From positions 62,001 through 126,000 of the forward strand of contig CAYOJK010000006.1 of the NCBI GenBank assembly GCA_964404285.1: DNA of 64,000 nt, given 5' to 3'. Origin of the DNA: JBASEY01 sp964404285 (GTDB taxonomy: Bacteria; CSSED10-310). The notes beneath the pieces were generated by a model. It saw only the letters and a program-made list of their open reading frames with translations, was not told the origin of the DNA and did not search any database. The position numbers were made by a program, and so were the translations under genes. Below, in pieces: positions 53,231 through 62,497 of the stretch; position 1 is the first letter of the stretch, and the number at the start of each line of letters is the position of its first letter.

Positions 53231-53823
53231 TTAACGGGTTTAGCCTGTATCTTGATCTGTCCATTTTCGACTGTAAGTTTATAGTTGATCGCTTTACATC
53301 TCTTCTGATCAATAAGTTGTTCTGTTTTCCGGTTGATAATCTGTTGGAATTTGTCGTAATCCATTGTCAGGGGAGAGTTCAACGATTTAGAGAATTTTAC
53401 CCAAGTATCGTACATTTTTCTTACAGCGATTTGTTGTTTGCCCGCATCGATTATTGTATGACCTTTGTCTTCAGGTTGTGCCGGCAAGTGTGGGACATCA
53501 GATTTTTTGATGTCGGTTGCCGATCCCGTCAGGCTAAAACTTGTCTGGCGTCCTAATTCCTTATCGCGAAGTCGGCGGTAATAGAATTCCAGCATCGTAT
53601 TGAATTTTGCAACGAGGTTAAAATACATGAAGCGCTGCATGCCTTTTAACGTTCTGTCTGCAGCATATTTTCGGACGAGTTTGCGTGCTTGGGCAATATG
53701 AAAATTTGGGGGAGCTTGAAGAGTTCCGAGCAAATGTTGATTAAACTCTGCATTGAGCTGCTTGAGCAGAGTCTCAAAATCTTTCATATCTCGTTGAAAT
53801 TCTTCAGATGCTTTTTCAACCAT
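53227..53823 (-). CDS. Hypothetical protein, possibly MXAN_5187-like
   Basis: 198 residues, soluble. An N-terminal coiled coil (about 5-90, with MKDFETLLKQLNAEF) is followed by a short linker and a C-terminal alpha/beta domain (MYDTWVKFSKSLN...INYKLTVENGQIKIQ). The C-terminal pattern resembles the region after coiled coils in myxobacterial proteins named MXAN_5187; I am not certain of it. It sits 6 bp after the zinc-ribbon-start gene and overlaps the membrane protein by 4 bp. Confidence 0.5.
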   Translation of the reverse strand: MVEKASEEFQRDMKDFETLLKQLNAEFNQHLLGTLQAPPNFHIAQARKLVRKYAADRTLKGMQRFMYFNLVAKFNTMLEFYYRRLRDKELGRQTSFSLTGSATDIKKSDVPHLPAQPEDKGHTIIDAGKQQIAVRKMYDTWVKFSKSLNSPLTMDYDKFQQIINRKTEQLIDQKRCKAINYKLTVENGQIKIQAKPVK

Positions 53824-53829
53824 AAAACG

Positions 53830-54201
53830 CTACTTTGCCAATTCCAGTAATGGAAGCCAGAGTTCCCTTGAAAAAGGACGGATACGCCCATTTATCATTA
53901 GCGACCAATCGTTCAACCTATGAATTAATTTAAGGAACTCAAATAATTGTTCATGATCATCGTCAGAAAAAAACACAAAACATCTAGGATTCATTTCGTC
54001 TGTATAAACATGACGATAAGCGTCAACCGCCGATTTTAATTCCCAATCAATCAGGTCTTTTTCCCAGATTACCAAAGTACATTCAAAGCGACCTGATCTT
54101 TGTTCCTTATATCGGTTGAGTTCGAAATCGTCAAAATCATTCAGGCCGCATAGGCGGCATGGGGTGAAATTGACCACTAAACCACAGCGAGGGCAAATCA
54201 T
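53830..54201 (-). CDS. Small protein with N-terminal zinc ribbon
   Basis: 123 residues. It opens with ICPRCGLVV and a second CRLCG pair, a four-Cys zinc-ribbon. The rest is alpha/beta with FECTLVIWEKDLID and a helical end. Not recognised. It follows the HU gene by 4 bp in a tight minus-strand unit, and its stop is 6 bp from the next gene. Confidence 0.6.
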   Translation of the reverse strand: MICPRCGLVVNFTPCRLCGLNDFDDFELNRYKEQRSGRFECTLVIWEKDLIDWELKSAVDAYRHVYTDEMNPRCFVFFSDDDHEQLFEFLKLIHRLNDWSLMINGRIRPFSRELWLPLLELAK

Positions 54202-54205
54202 TTGA

Positions 54206-54484
54206 TTATTGATCGATCAGTAGACGAAGCTCTTTTCCGGGTTTGAAATAAGGGACCTTTTTAGCAGGAACATTAACTTTTTCCCCCGATTTTGGGTTTC
54301 GACCAATGCGAGGTTTTCGCTCTTTGACTTTAAACGATCCAAAACCACGAAGTTCAACTTTATTACCTTCAATCAGTTCTTGAGCAATTGAATCGAAAAA
54401 CGTATTGACGATAATGGTCGCTTCTTTATGGCTGAGGTAATCGATGGAGTTGGCGAGTTCTGTAATAAATTCCGATTTGGTCAT
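54206..54484 (-). CDS. HU/IHF-family nucleoid protein
   Basis: 92 residues from the ATG at 54484 (AAGGGAT upstream); a slightly longer frame starts at 54499. The sequence TKSEFITELANSI, KVELRGFGSFKVKERKPR and RIGRNPKSGEKVNVPAKK are the standard HU/IHF hallmarks, ending with YFKPGKELR. The IHF-like KVPYFKPGKELR tail points to IHF-beta or a related DNA-bending protein. It binds and bends DNA to organise the nucleoid. It heads the minus-strand group down to 52538 and has a good promoter at 54539-54567. Confidence 0.95.
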   Translation of the reverse strand: MTKSEFITELANSIDYLSHKEATIIVNTFFDSIAQELIEGNKVELRGFGSFKVKERKPRIGRNPKSGEKVNVPAKKVPYFKPGKELRLLIDQ

Positions 54485-54538
54485 ATTCATCCCTTTCATT
54501 CAAAAAAAGAATTATTGGTTTAACCCTTCTTCATCTAT

Positions 54539-54567
54539 ACCATAATTTTGCAAACGTTCATCGTCAA
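54539..54567 (-). promoter_or_regulatory. Promoter for the HU/IHF operon
   Basis: On the minus strand TTGACG (54562-54567), a 17-bp spacer and TATGGT (54539-54544), 55 bp before the start. It lies in the gap just after the amidase stop. Confidence 0.65.
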
Positions 54568-54575
54568 GCGAATTT

Positions 54576-56282
54576 TTATTTTGTTGATCCTGAGAAATGT
54601 TCTTTTAGAGCATCTACGTACATTCGTGCCAAAGATTCCCGGTATTCGGGGTCTTTGATTCGTTTGACATCATTTGAATTTTGTAAATTCGCCAGCTCAA
54701 CCAATATACGGGTTGGGACTTTACAGTATCTCAAAATACTGGGGACCCAACATTTTTTATTCCGAACAACAAATTTTCGAATAGGTTGGTTGGAGTGCAT
54801 AGGTATTTTTGCTTTGGCGCACTGTTTCTTGATCTGTTCAGCTAAACCCATCGAATACCCTTCTGCTCTCAGACGATCTTTGCGGGTATGGGACACTTGG
54901 TTGTTCCCGGATTTAGCTTCTTTACGCGAAAGGTAAACCTGGTCAGTTTTTTTAAGATTTCCCGTATAGTAATCCGCTCCCGGAATATAGACCATCAAGC
55001 CTTGAGCGCTAGAATGCAGGCTATCTGCATGAAAGCTTGTGAACACAACTTGTTCATTGCGTGTTTTTGCTTCGTGGAGATTGGTGAAAAGGTAATTCGC
55101 AAGTATCCATCGAAGGTTCAAAGCAATACCAGAATTTTCGATTGAATAAACAGGAGTAGTCAGAATGCGCTCCATATTTTTTCCTGAGCTTAAATTCTGT
55201 GTATTTCGAGGCTCAAAACCAATTTCCTCATCTTTAATTGTGACGTATACCGCGGCTTTTGTTTCTGTTTCCAAAATACGTTTGACTCTACACATAACGT
55301 CGTAGACATATTCTTTTTCTTTAATGCCGCCAATACCTATGGCGCCCGGATCCACGCCTCCATGGCCGGCATCTAGAATAACCGTCACACCTTGAAGAGC
55401 TTGAGCTACATGATGGGATTTGAATTGCCCGGATTCACGCGCAGTTGTTTCAAATTGAATTCGTCTAGGATCGGACGGAGGCAAAAATTGAGGTGAAATC
55501 AAGTCAGCAGGTATTTTTAAAATCGTATTTGCTGGTATAGAATGAAAGTCCTTCAACTTGCTTCTAGATAAGATCAAGCGCGAAGCTGTCATCACTTCAT
55601 TGGCTGTTACTCGTGGTGTATATTTCAGAACAAGGGAATAAATTGTCTGACCAGCCAGTAGGGTATATTCAGCATAAAGACCTTCTTTATCCGTTTGAAA
55701 GACCAATTCATCAACTGAAATGGGATAGTCAACGGTTGCTGAAAAACAAGGGTCCAATTTATCTAGAGAGATTTTAATAACATTGCCGACACCCATTTTT
55801 TGAGGATTCAAACGATTTGCTTTTGCCAGTTGATTCGCGTGAGCTCCAGATCCGGTAAACCATGAGCTGATTCGCCAAAGTGTTTCGCCGTGTGAGCCTC
55901 CATAAGTAACGATATGTTTCCATCCATCGTTTTCTAGGGAGTCTTTGGGAAAGAGTGTTTTAATAGCTAAGGTTTTACCCATACAACTCAAACTATCCCA
56001 CGGCATCCTGTAAACCGGTGTGGATGAGCGGAAGCCTTTTTTTATTAAATACCGTTTGTTGTTTTTATATGTCGACTCAACATATTGATCCATCGATGCC
56101 TGACAGCCATTTTCAGGTTTTGATGCGATTTCGATATAAATTTCTCGCTGATGTAAAAGAACTGTCAAGGTATTATCTATTTGAAAGACAAATGGACTAG
56201 AACTGCTCAGAATATTGCAAACCGAGAAAGAAAAGATAGCGATAACAATAATTAGCGTCTTACTCAGGGGTTGATCAGCCAC
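54576..56282 (-). CDS. LysM / N-acetylmuramoyl-L-alanine amidase (Amidase_3)
   Basis: 568 residues. A hydrophobic N-terminal segment (about 7-27) is a signal anchor or signal peptide. A LysM-like unit lies near residues 125-175 (GETLWRISSWFTG, ANQLAKANRLNPQ, VGNVIKIS) and a second weaker one near 210-255. The amidase domain covers about 300-560: VTVILDAGHGGVDPGAIG (zinc His), EKEYVYDVMCRV (Glu ligand region), SFHADSLHSSAQG (His) and a C-terminal LVELANLQN. These enzymes cleave the bond between the glycan and peptide of peptidoglycan in the periplasm. The start overlaps the preceding gene by 19 bp. Confidence 0.9.
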   Translation of the reverse strand: MADQPLSKTLIIVIAIFSFSVCNILSSSSPFVFQIDNTLTVLLHQREIYIEIASKPENGCQASMDQYVESTYKNNKRYLIKKGFRSSTPVYRMPWDSLSCMGKTLAIKTLFPKDSLENDGWKHIVTYGGSHGETLWRISSWFTGSGAHANQLAKANRLNPQKMGVGNVIKISLDKLDPCFSATVDYPISVDELVFQTDKEGLYAEYTLLAGQTIYSLVLKYTPRVTANEVMTASRLILSRSKLKDFHSIPANTILKIPADLISPQFLPPSDPRRIQFETTARESGQFKSHHVAQALQGVTVILDAGHGGVDPGAIGIGGIKEKEYVYDVMCRVKRILETETKAAVYVTIKDEEIGFEPRNTQNLSSGKNMERILTTPVYSIENSGIALNLRWILANYLFTNLHEAKTRNEQVVFTSFHADSLHSSAQGLMVYIPGADYYTGNLKKTDQVYLSRKEAKSGNNQVSHTRKDRLRAEGYSMGLAEQIKKQCAKAKIPMHSNQPIRKFVVRNKKCWVPSILRYCKVPTRILVELANLQNSNDVKRIKDPEYRESLARMYVDALKEHFSGSTK

Positions 56283-57337
56283 TCCCGAAAAACCTCTCCG
56301 GAATCCTTGTTTTTCAAGATTATTTTTTCAATTAAACAAAACTCTTGAAGGTATGGTCCGTCCTGTTTTACTCCCATACGTAGCGTAAATTCCAAGATCA
56401 GCAGTTTGTCCTGACCTCTCCATATTTTTGCCTCTTCGCGATCAATTGAAAAATCGGATTTCCTCAAGAAAAACATGCTGGAACGATGCTGAAATTGTAT
56501 ATCCGAATCAGGAACATAGGTTTGAGGTGGAAATGGAAATGTTCTGGGATTCATCATAATGTTTTCAAACTGTGCCAAGTCGGCATTATAACGGCCAAGC
56601 TGCAGGGGAAGTTGAAAAAAAGCTGAACATTCAGAAATATACAAAAGATTTTTGTTCAATGTTCTTGGTAAAAAACGAATCCGCGTATTACTGCCACCAA
56701 ACAAAGCGCCATAACGTTTTTCAAGTTCATCCATTAGTTCTGTAAAATGTTGATTTTCAGCATTGTTGACACGGTTTTCATATTCACTGGTCGTTTCAAA
56801 TTCATCTTTGGCCGGCGCAGAAAATGGTTTGATATCACGAATATACTGGATAACTTTTAAAAACGCTTTTCCTTCTTCATTTAAACGAGGCAGCGAGTAC
56901 TGTTCGTGAGCGACCAAATGATGGGGAGTCAAAGGCGACGCTTCACGCGTAGCTGAATATGAGATTTGGTCGATATTACAAGTAACAGATTTTAGAATCC
57001 CCGGCAGACCTCCAAAATCTATTGTAAAACAAAACGGTTGAGTTTCCATCGATATGAGATTCTCAATATCAACTTTCTTTGTATATCCAGATCGATTTTT
57101 GAGTTGAAAAGTGAATGTCAGGGTAACTTTCGATGCCGTGCGCATAGCGTTGTTCTGTACGGTTCCTCGAACTTCTACTTCCCGTACATTACCAAACCCG
57201 TCATCAACCGGAGCATGTTTGTAATTTACTTCGATATTCCGCCTAGCTACTGTCTCTGCTGTCACAGGAAGTTGGCAGAAAAGGGTGAATATCAACCCAA
57301 TAACGAAAACAAAATAACTGTGTTTTTCACATTTCAT
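56264..57337 (-). CDS. Exported protein of unknown function upstream of the amidase
   Basis: 357 residues from ATG 57337, preceded by GGGAGGGAG and opening a signal peptide (HSYFVFVIGLIFTLFCQLPV, cleavage near TAE). The mature N-terminal part (about 30-145) is beta-rich, with EVRGTVQNNAMRTASKVTLTF, like FxLYD-type domains where an 'N.s..ta..v.v...f' pattern repeats. The rest is mixed alpha/beta, not recognised. Overlap of 19 bp with the amidase gene suggests a shared role at the cell wall (inference). Confidence 0.6.
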   Translation of the reverse strand: MKCEKHSYFVFVIGLIFTLFCQLPVTAETVARRNIEVNYKHAPVDDGFGNVREVEVRGTVQNNAMRTASKVTLTFTFQLKNRSGYTKKVDIENLISMETQPFCFTIDFGGLPGILKSVTCNIDQISYSATREASPLTPHHLVAHEQYSLPRLNEEGKAFLKVIQYIRDIKPFSAPAKDEFETTSEYENRVNNAENQHFTELMDELEKRYGALFGGSNTRIRFLPRTLNKNLLYISECSAFFQLPLQLGRYNADLAQFENIMMNPRTFPFPPQTYVPDSDIQFQHRSSMFFLRKSDFSIDREEAKIWRGQDKLLILEFTLRMGVKQDGPYLQEFCLIEKIILKNKDSGEVFREWLINP

Positions 57338-57401
57338 TAGCAGTCTCCCTCCCAGCGTATACCCTATAGAACTCATTTTGTCTGGTCAATATGCCAGGAT
57401 A

Positions 57402-58604
57402 TTACCCAGCACATTTACAGCACCGATCCGGGAAATGCGTCAGACGCTCCGCTCCAGTGACAGTGATATGCCAGGTGTTTTCGATTCCGACAGCGCCGAT
57501 GCCTGTAAAAACGGCTTTAGGTTCCATAGCAACGACAGCGTGTTCGGGAATCAGCGTTTTGAATCGCGGAGCAAAAACCGGCAACTCATCGAGTTCGAGT
57601 CCTACCCCATGAGCTATAAATCCAGCTCGATCATCGTCTGGACCCATAAAAACATTTGCCAGACCAATATCACTAACATGGTTAGTTGCGATTTCATAAG
57701 GCCGGCTACACGGCATTCCCGCTTTTAAATTTTCGACGACGGTTTTCTGTATATCCAGACAAGCCGAATGGGCTTCAGCAAGTGAGTCCGGTAGGTCTCC
57801 AAGACAATAAACCCTTGTAGCATCTGCAATATATCCAGATATCCCTGAAACAAGATCGACAAATACTGGTTCACCTGCTTCAAGTTGTTTCCAACCTGCC
57901 CCTTTCGGCGCTGCTCGATACAGTCCTGGTCCGGATACCGGTCCATCAAACGCCCCTCTGACCGCTGCGTTGGCTCCGAAAAGAACAGCGCCAAAATGTA
58001 TTGCACTGTTATAAGCACGGACAGGTATCGTTCCCTGATGACCGGCAAGTCGACATTCATACTCAATTCGAGATGCCAGTTCGAGCTCTGTCATACCTTT
58101 CTTGAGCCAAGCTCCAATCCTATCGAAAATCCTATCCAACAATCGACAGGATTGTTGGATCATTTGAACTTCCCAGAGACTTTTTGCCGACCGTAACTGG
58201 CGAATAGGTAAAGATATATCCTCCCACTTAGCTGACGGCAGGGATGATTCCATTTTTTTGAACAGTTTAAGAGGCAAGACATCCATTTCAATGCCGTAAC
58301 TCAAGGTCTCATTATAGTTGAAATTATTTGCGATATCGCTTGGAGAATTGAATGGCTGAATCCGTTTAATATCAGTTTCGAGGCGCGCACGCGGCAAATA
58401 TTTCCTTACGTATAAAATTGAGCCGGAATCCCGTGGAACAATGAGATGTGCATTTTGTGCGGTTCCAGAGAAATAGAAGACATCGGGCTGGTGTGTTATC
58501 CATGCAAAATGACAGTCTTTCGAAACAAGTATTTCTCGAAGTTTCTGCCTTCGTTCCTTGAGCTCACTTGCAGGACAGGTTGCATCGGAACGCATACACA
58601 CCAC
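57402..58604 (-). CDS. M24 metallopeptidase (Xaa-Pro aminopeptidase type)
   Basis: 400 residues. An N-terminal creatinase-like domain (FAWITHQPDVFYFSG) precedes a pita-bread fold peptidase with metal ligands in VFVDLVSGISGYIADATRV (two Asp), HGVGLELDELP (His), VVAMEPKAV (Glu) and GIENTWHIT (Glu). It should remove N-terminal residues ahead of proline, or related dipeptides. Start is uncertain: GTG at 58604 has GGAG at a good distance, GTG at 58613 is too close to it, and ATG at 58595 is also possible. It belongs to the same minus-strand run as the amidase group but is separated from it by 64 bp. Confidence 0.88.
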   Translation of the reverse strand: MVCMRSDATCPASELKERRQKLREILVSKDCHFAWITHQPDVFYFSGTAQNAHLIVPRDSGSILYVRKYLPRARLETDIKRIQPFNSPSDIANNFNYNETLSYGIEMDVLPLKLFKKMESSLPSAKWEDISLPIRQLRSAKSLWEVQMIQQSCRLLDRIFDRIGAWLKKGMTELELASRIEYECRLAGHQGTIPVRAYNSAIHFGAVLFGANAAVRGAFDGPVSGPGLYRAAPKGAGWKQLEAGEPVFVDLVSGISGYIADATRVYCLGDLPDSLAEAHSACLDIQKTVVENLKAGMPCSRPYEIATNHVSDIGLANVFMGPDDDRAGFIAHGVGLELDELPVFAPRFKTLIPEHAVVAMEPKAVFTGIGAVGIENTWHITVTGAERLTHFPDRCCKCAG

Positions 58605-58683
58605 CAGAATCACTCCATTATTTGAAGGTTAAATGGAAAAACGAAAAACCCGTCTCGCCGATTTTTAAGCGCCTCAAATGAGG

Positions 58684-58935
58684 TTATTCATCTTCTTCAA
58701 TGGCTTCTTCACTGTCCTCGCCGCTATCGTCAAATTCACTTTCAACACCCAGGAAGACACATACGCCATCATGCATTTTTTTCAAAGCTTGTTTTTGATT
58801 GGTAAGTTTTGTGATTCGTTCTTTTACCAATGCAAGTTCTTCTTCAATTTTCAATGTAATAGATTCAATTTCTCTTTTTGTTTGGTCGTATACCTGTTGA
58901 TAGAAGGCCTTTTGGTCATTCGTCAAATTTGTCAT
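58684..58935 (-). CDS. Small coiled-coil protein
   Basis: 83 residues. A single amphipathic helix (about 8-52, with TKREIESITLKIEEELALVKE split over heptads) is followed by a short hydrophobic turn and a strongly acidic tail (DDSGEDSEEAIEEDE). AAAGGAGATC precedes the ATG. Not recognised; the kinase gene lies 62 bp upstream on the same strand and a promoter sits between them. Confidence 0.6.
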   Translation of the reverse strand: MTNLTNDQKAFYQQVYDQTKREIESITLKIEEELALVKERITKLTNQKQALKKMHDGVCVFLGVESEFDDSGEDSEEAIEEDE

Positions 58936-58965
58936 TGCTGCGATCTCCTTTCCTAATCCACTTAC

Positions 58966-58994
58966 AGTATATCGTAATCATGCTTTACTTTGAA
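58966..58994 (-). promoter_or_regulatory. Candidate promoter for the coiled-coil gene
   Basis: On the minus strand TTCAAA (58989-58994), a 17-bp spacer and TATACT (58966-58971), 30 bp before the ATG. It overlaps the end of the kinase gene just upstream only by its upstream flank. Confidence 0.5.
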
Positions 58995-58997
58995 AGA

Positions 58998-61900
58998 TTA
59001 TTTACTTTTAAAAGGTATCACTAAGTTTAGATGAGTCTTAATTGGGACATTATCGTGTGTTCCTGGTTGAAATGTCCATTTTTTAACTGCATCTTCAGCC
59101 GCTTTTACGCATCCGCTTATTTTCAATTGGTCGCTGCTAACTGACAGTGTTTCGACATTGAGCACTTCCCCGGTTTCTGAGACCAGCACTTTCAACGTAA
59201 TACGCCCGTCAACTCCCATCTGTCTTGCTGCGCGTGGCATTTCAGGAGTGACTTTTGTCAATGGTTCAGGTTTAACATCAGGATGCTGGATATAGGCTCC
59301 TTCTTGTATAGGAGTCTGTGTTGGTGTCGGCGTTGTTGTTGGTGTCGGCGTCTCGGTTGGAACGGGTGTGTCGGTCGGCAATGGGGTTTCTGTTGGAGTT
59401 GGAGGGGCAACAGGAGTATCTCGAGTGACAGGGACAGTAGGCAAAGGTGTCGGGGTATCGGTTGGAGTTGGAGAAGGTGTTTCTGTGAAAAGAGCTTCAG
59501 TTGCCGCTGTTTCTTCAGCAATCGCAGTTGCTTCGTGATCGACAGTAGGCGTAGGCAAAACCGCAGGAATTGGTGTGGTTTCTTTTTTGCCTCCTGAAAA
59601 AATCAGAATCAGAATAATGATAATTATTATTCCTGCTCCACCGGCAATAAAGGGCAATTTTTTGCGATCGAAGGCAGAGGTTTTAGACGGTTTCAGAAAA
59701 TCATCATCGATTATAATCTCTGAAGGCTCTTTTTTATCCTCTATAATCGGCTCTTCAGATTCCACTTGTACCGGCGGTTTAGTTCTTCCCGGACGTTTCC
59801 GACCTTTCTGTCGTTTGGGCGGCGAATCTGTAGATGCTGCTGAAGGAACCAAATGCTTATCACCTGACTCCGGTTCGCTTTTAAATTCTTCCGGCTCCGT
59901 ATCGACGGGGATTGGTTCCGGTGGTTGGGCTTCCTCTGCTGCCGACGCCTCTGCTTCAACTTGTTTGCTTTCAACAGAAACCGGCTCTTCAACTGTAACA
60001 GGTTCCTCCGCTTCACTTAGTGTTTTTGTCGGAGGTTGCGTGTCGCTTAAAATTGCTGATGCTGGGGTCTTGGCGAGTTCCAAAGCAAATGGATCGACAG
60101 TTTCAAACGTGTCATCCAAAAGCTCAGGCATTTCTTCTTTAATTTCATCTTTGAAAAGAGCGCGCATAAAGAAACCAAGATCCATGAGTTTTTTAGAGGG
60201 CTTTTCAATATGTAGAAACCGATCGAGATCTTCTCTCATCTCATCCGCAGTCTGATATCGATTGTTGGGATCTTTATCCATCGCTTTTTGGACAATTGCA
60301 TCCAATTTAGAGGAAATCCGAGCATTTAAAGCGGAGGGTGGAGGTGGATTCCAATCTCTGACTTTTTGTAAAATAGCCATTTCGTTATCTGCGATAAACA
60401 CGCGTTTTCCAGTCAACATTTCATATAAGAGCGTTCCGACCGAGAAGATGTCCGATCGTCTATCGACAGGTTGCCCCCAAGCTTGTTCCGGCGACATATA
60501 AAGAATTTTCCCTTTGAGCGCTCCTGTCAAAGTCACTGAATTTTTAGCGGCTGCCTTTGCGATACCGAAATCAACCAACTTGACTTCACCCTCATAAGAT
60601 ATCAAGACATTTTGAGGACTGACGTCTCGGTGAACAATATTTAAATTCTCGTTGTTGAAACCTTTTTTCCTATGAGCATAATTCAATCCGGACAACAATT
60701 TCATGGCGATGAGCGCTGCTTGAGACACGGCAAGATGTTTCTTTTCCTTTCTGGCTAACCGCATTATGGTGCGCAAATCTTTACCGGCTATATACTCCAT
60801 AGCCAGAAAGTAGTCGCCTTTTGTTTCACCAAGCTCATAAATCTGAGCAATATTAGGATGTGTCAACTGAGCTGCGACTATGCCCTCATCAATAAACATG
60901 GTGATAAAGTCTTCGTTTTCGGACAGACTGGGTAATATTCGTTTCAGAGCAACAATTTTTTCGAATCCTTCCGGGCCAACCTGCTTTGCTTTCCACAGTT
61001 CAGCCATTCCACCAACAGCTATTTTCTCAATCAGATTATATTTTCCAAACCACAATTCACCATCTTGTTCAGCGTCAGGAACAACCGGCTCCGACGTGAC
61101 TGGCGCCTCTTCGGGTGGGCTCTCAACTTTATCTGAAGATGTGTCAAGGGTCGGTTTCGCCTTTTCATCACCGTCCTTATCGAATATAGCAATGGCTTCA
61201 TCGATGATTTTATCTAGTTGTTCTTTGTCGACAGCCTTTTCCGGCTCAGTCTCAAATGCATCAACGATTTTCTTGATGGATTCATCCGGATCAGAAGCCG
61301 GCCGCGATGCTTGGTCCTCAGTAAATTCAATCTCACCCAAACTTTCATCTAGACTGATTTCTTCAACAATCTGTTCTTCTTGAGTTTGTGGAGGTTCTTC
61401 CAATTCGAGATCAGGCAAAACATCGAACTCTTCTTCCTGTCGAACGCGAACTTCCTGCTGTTCTTCAATGCCAGGAGGTTCTGGAGATATTTCTGGAACT
61501 GGGGGCTGCACAGGTTCTGGAATCTTTTCCGGAGCGGGTTTTGAAGTCGTTTTACTTTTACCAATTTCCACCATTAGACCTGACAAAGTCGATTCCAAGA
61601 TGTCATCTAAATTATCTGGTTCAACTGTTGTTTTTGAGGTCTTTGTGGAGGTTTTCTCTTTTTCTGGCGGTTTATTGAGTAAATTATTCAGCGTCTCATC
61701 CAACATAGAGGCAAATTCACCGTCCACTTTTTTTAGATCTCTGCCAGTGGGAGTTTTAATTTCCTTTGTTTCACTCGAGCTTTCATCAGAAACCATTTCT
61801 ATGCCAAGGTGCTCACGGATCTTTGCCAAAAGCTCTTCATAGTTGAATGGTTTTAAAATATAATCATCCGCAAGGTAATCTTTCATTGCTTGGCGTTTGT

Positions 61901-62183
61901 ACTTATAGCTTTTGTAAACGCTTGTCGTGATAAGCACCGGGGTGTGGCGACCGGTATCTGAATGTTTCATTGCCTTGCAAACTTCGAAACCATGCAATTT
62001 GGGGAGCATTGCCGACAAAAGGACAAGGTCGGGATGTTCTTCAGAAAATTTTTCCAGGGCGTCAAGGCCGTCAAAAGCTTTAACGACTTCAAATCCTGCC
62101 TGGCTGAGGAAGTCCTCAGTGGCATTCATCTTTGATACCTCATAATCAACGAGAAGAATCTTTTTGCCGGTTGATCCTGTCAT
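58998..62183 (-). CDS. Receiver - Ser/Thr kinase - membrane segment - TonB C-terminal domain fusion
   Basis: 1061 residues from ATG 62183, preceded by GAGGCGG at a fitting distance. Residues 5-125 form a receiver domain (ILLVDYEVSK, LLKPFN-type Lys in YILKPFNYEELL); the phosphoacceptor place reads LVLLSAMLP, so Asp is Ser57. An acidic, Pro/Glu-rich linker runs to about 375. The kinase lies at about 376-656: AVGGMAELWKA, VALKRILPS, HRDVSPQN (Lys replaced by Ser, a form common in myxobacteria), VDFGIAKA and GKILYMSPEQ. A second charged linker is followed by a membrane segment (about 843-865), a Pro-Thr spacer, and a periplasmic TonB-C domain (about 971-1060, ending in KKWTFQPGTHDNVPIK). It may carry a cytoplasmic signal to an outer-membrane partner. 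Confidence 0.9.
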   Translation of the reverse strand: MTGSTGKKILLVDYEVSKMNATEDFLSQAGFEVVKAFDGLDALEKFSEEHPDLVLLSAMLPKLHGFEVCKAMKHSDTGRHTPVLITTSVYKSYKYKRQAMKDYLADDYILKPFNYEELLAKIREHLGIEMVSDESSSETKEIKTPTGRDLKKVDGEFASMLDETLNNLLNKPPEKEKTSTKTSKTTVEPDNLDDILESTLSGLMVEIGKSKTTSKPAPEKIPEPVQPPVPEISPEPPGIEEQQEVRVRQEEEFDVLPDLELEEPPQTQEEQIVEEISLDESLGEIEFTEDQASRPASDPDESIKKIVDAFETEPEKAVDKEQLDKIIDEAIAIFDKDGDEKAKPTLDTSSDKVESPPEEAPVTSEPVVPDAEQDGELWFGKYNLIEKIAVGGMAELWKAKQVGPEGFEKIVALKRILPSLSENEDFITMFIDEGIVAAQLTHPNIAQIYELGETKGDYFLAMEYIAGKDLRTIMRLARKEKKHLAVSQAALIAMKLLSGLNYAHRKKGFNNENLNIVHRDVSPQNVLISYEGEVKLVDFGIAKAAAKNSVTLTGALKGKILYMSPEQAWGQPVDRRSDIFSVGTLLYEMLTGKRVFIADNEMAILQKVRDWNPPPPSALNARISSKLDAIVQKAMDKDPNNRYQTADEMREDLDRFLHIEKPSKKLMDLGFFMRALFKDEIKEEMPELLDDTFETVDPFALELAKTPASAILSDTQPPTKTLSEAEEPVTVEEPVSVESKQVEAEASAAEEAQPPEPIPVDTEPEEFKSEPESGDKHLVPSAASTDSPPKRQKGRKRPGRTKPPVQVESEEPIIEDKKEPSEIIIDDDFLKPSKTSAFDRKKLPFIAGGAGIIIIIILILIFSGGKKETTPIPAVLPTPTVDHEATAIAEETAATEALFTETPSPTPTDTPTPLPTVPVTRDTPVAPPTPTETPLPTDTPVPTETPTPTTTPTPTQTPIQEGAYIQHPDVKPEPLTKVTPEMPRAARQMGVDGRITLKVLVSETGEVLNVETLSVSSDQLKISGCVKAAEDAVKKWTFQPGTHDNVPIKTHLNLVIPFKSK

Positions 62184-62241
62184 TTCCGCCTCACTTATAA
62201 TATGTGTTATCACTAGCGCATAACAATTCTAAGCACTAAAC

Positions 62242-62270
62242 TATATAACATCTCACTTAAATTGAGTCAA
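62242..62270 (-). promoter_or_regulatory. Promoter for the kinase-TonB fusion gene
   Basis: On the minus strand TTGACT (62265-62270), a 17-bp spacer and TATATA (62242-62247), 58 bp before the ATG. Confidence 0.7.
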
Positions 62271-62497
62271 TCCATAAACAATCAAAGGGTTTAATCCGTG
62301 ATCAGTTGCTTTGATAGTGATGACGGCTCGATGCTATGATATTACACTCCTTTCTTCAAAAATGTTACAAGCAAATACGTTTTCAGGACGGGTGCAAATG
62401 GTCACTGACAGAAAACAAAATGGTTGATTAGGATCTTCATGAAAAGTGTTGCAAAAATCCGTTAATCATTTTATTAAAATCTGCCTCTGCAACATTG

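Noticed and set aside
62447..62494. 7-bp inverted repeat TGTTGCA/TGCAACA with a 34-nt loop
   Set aside because: Too short a stem for such a loop; likely chance.
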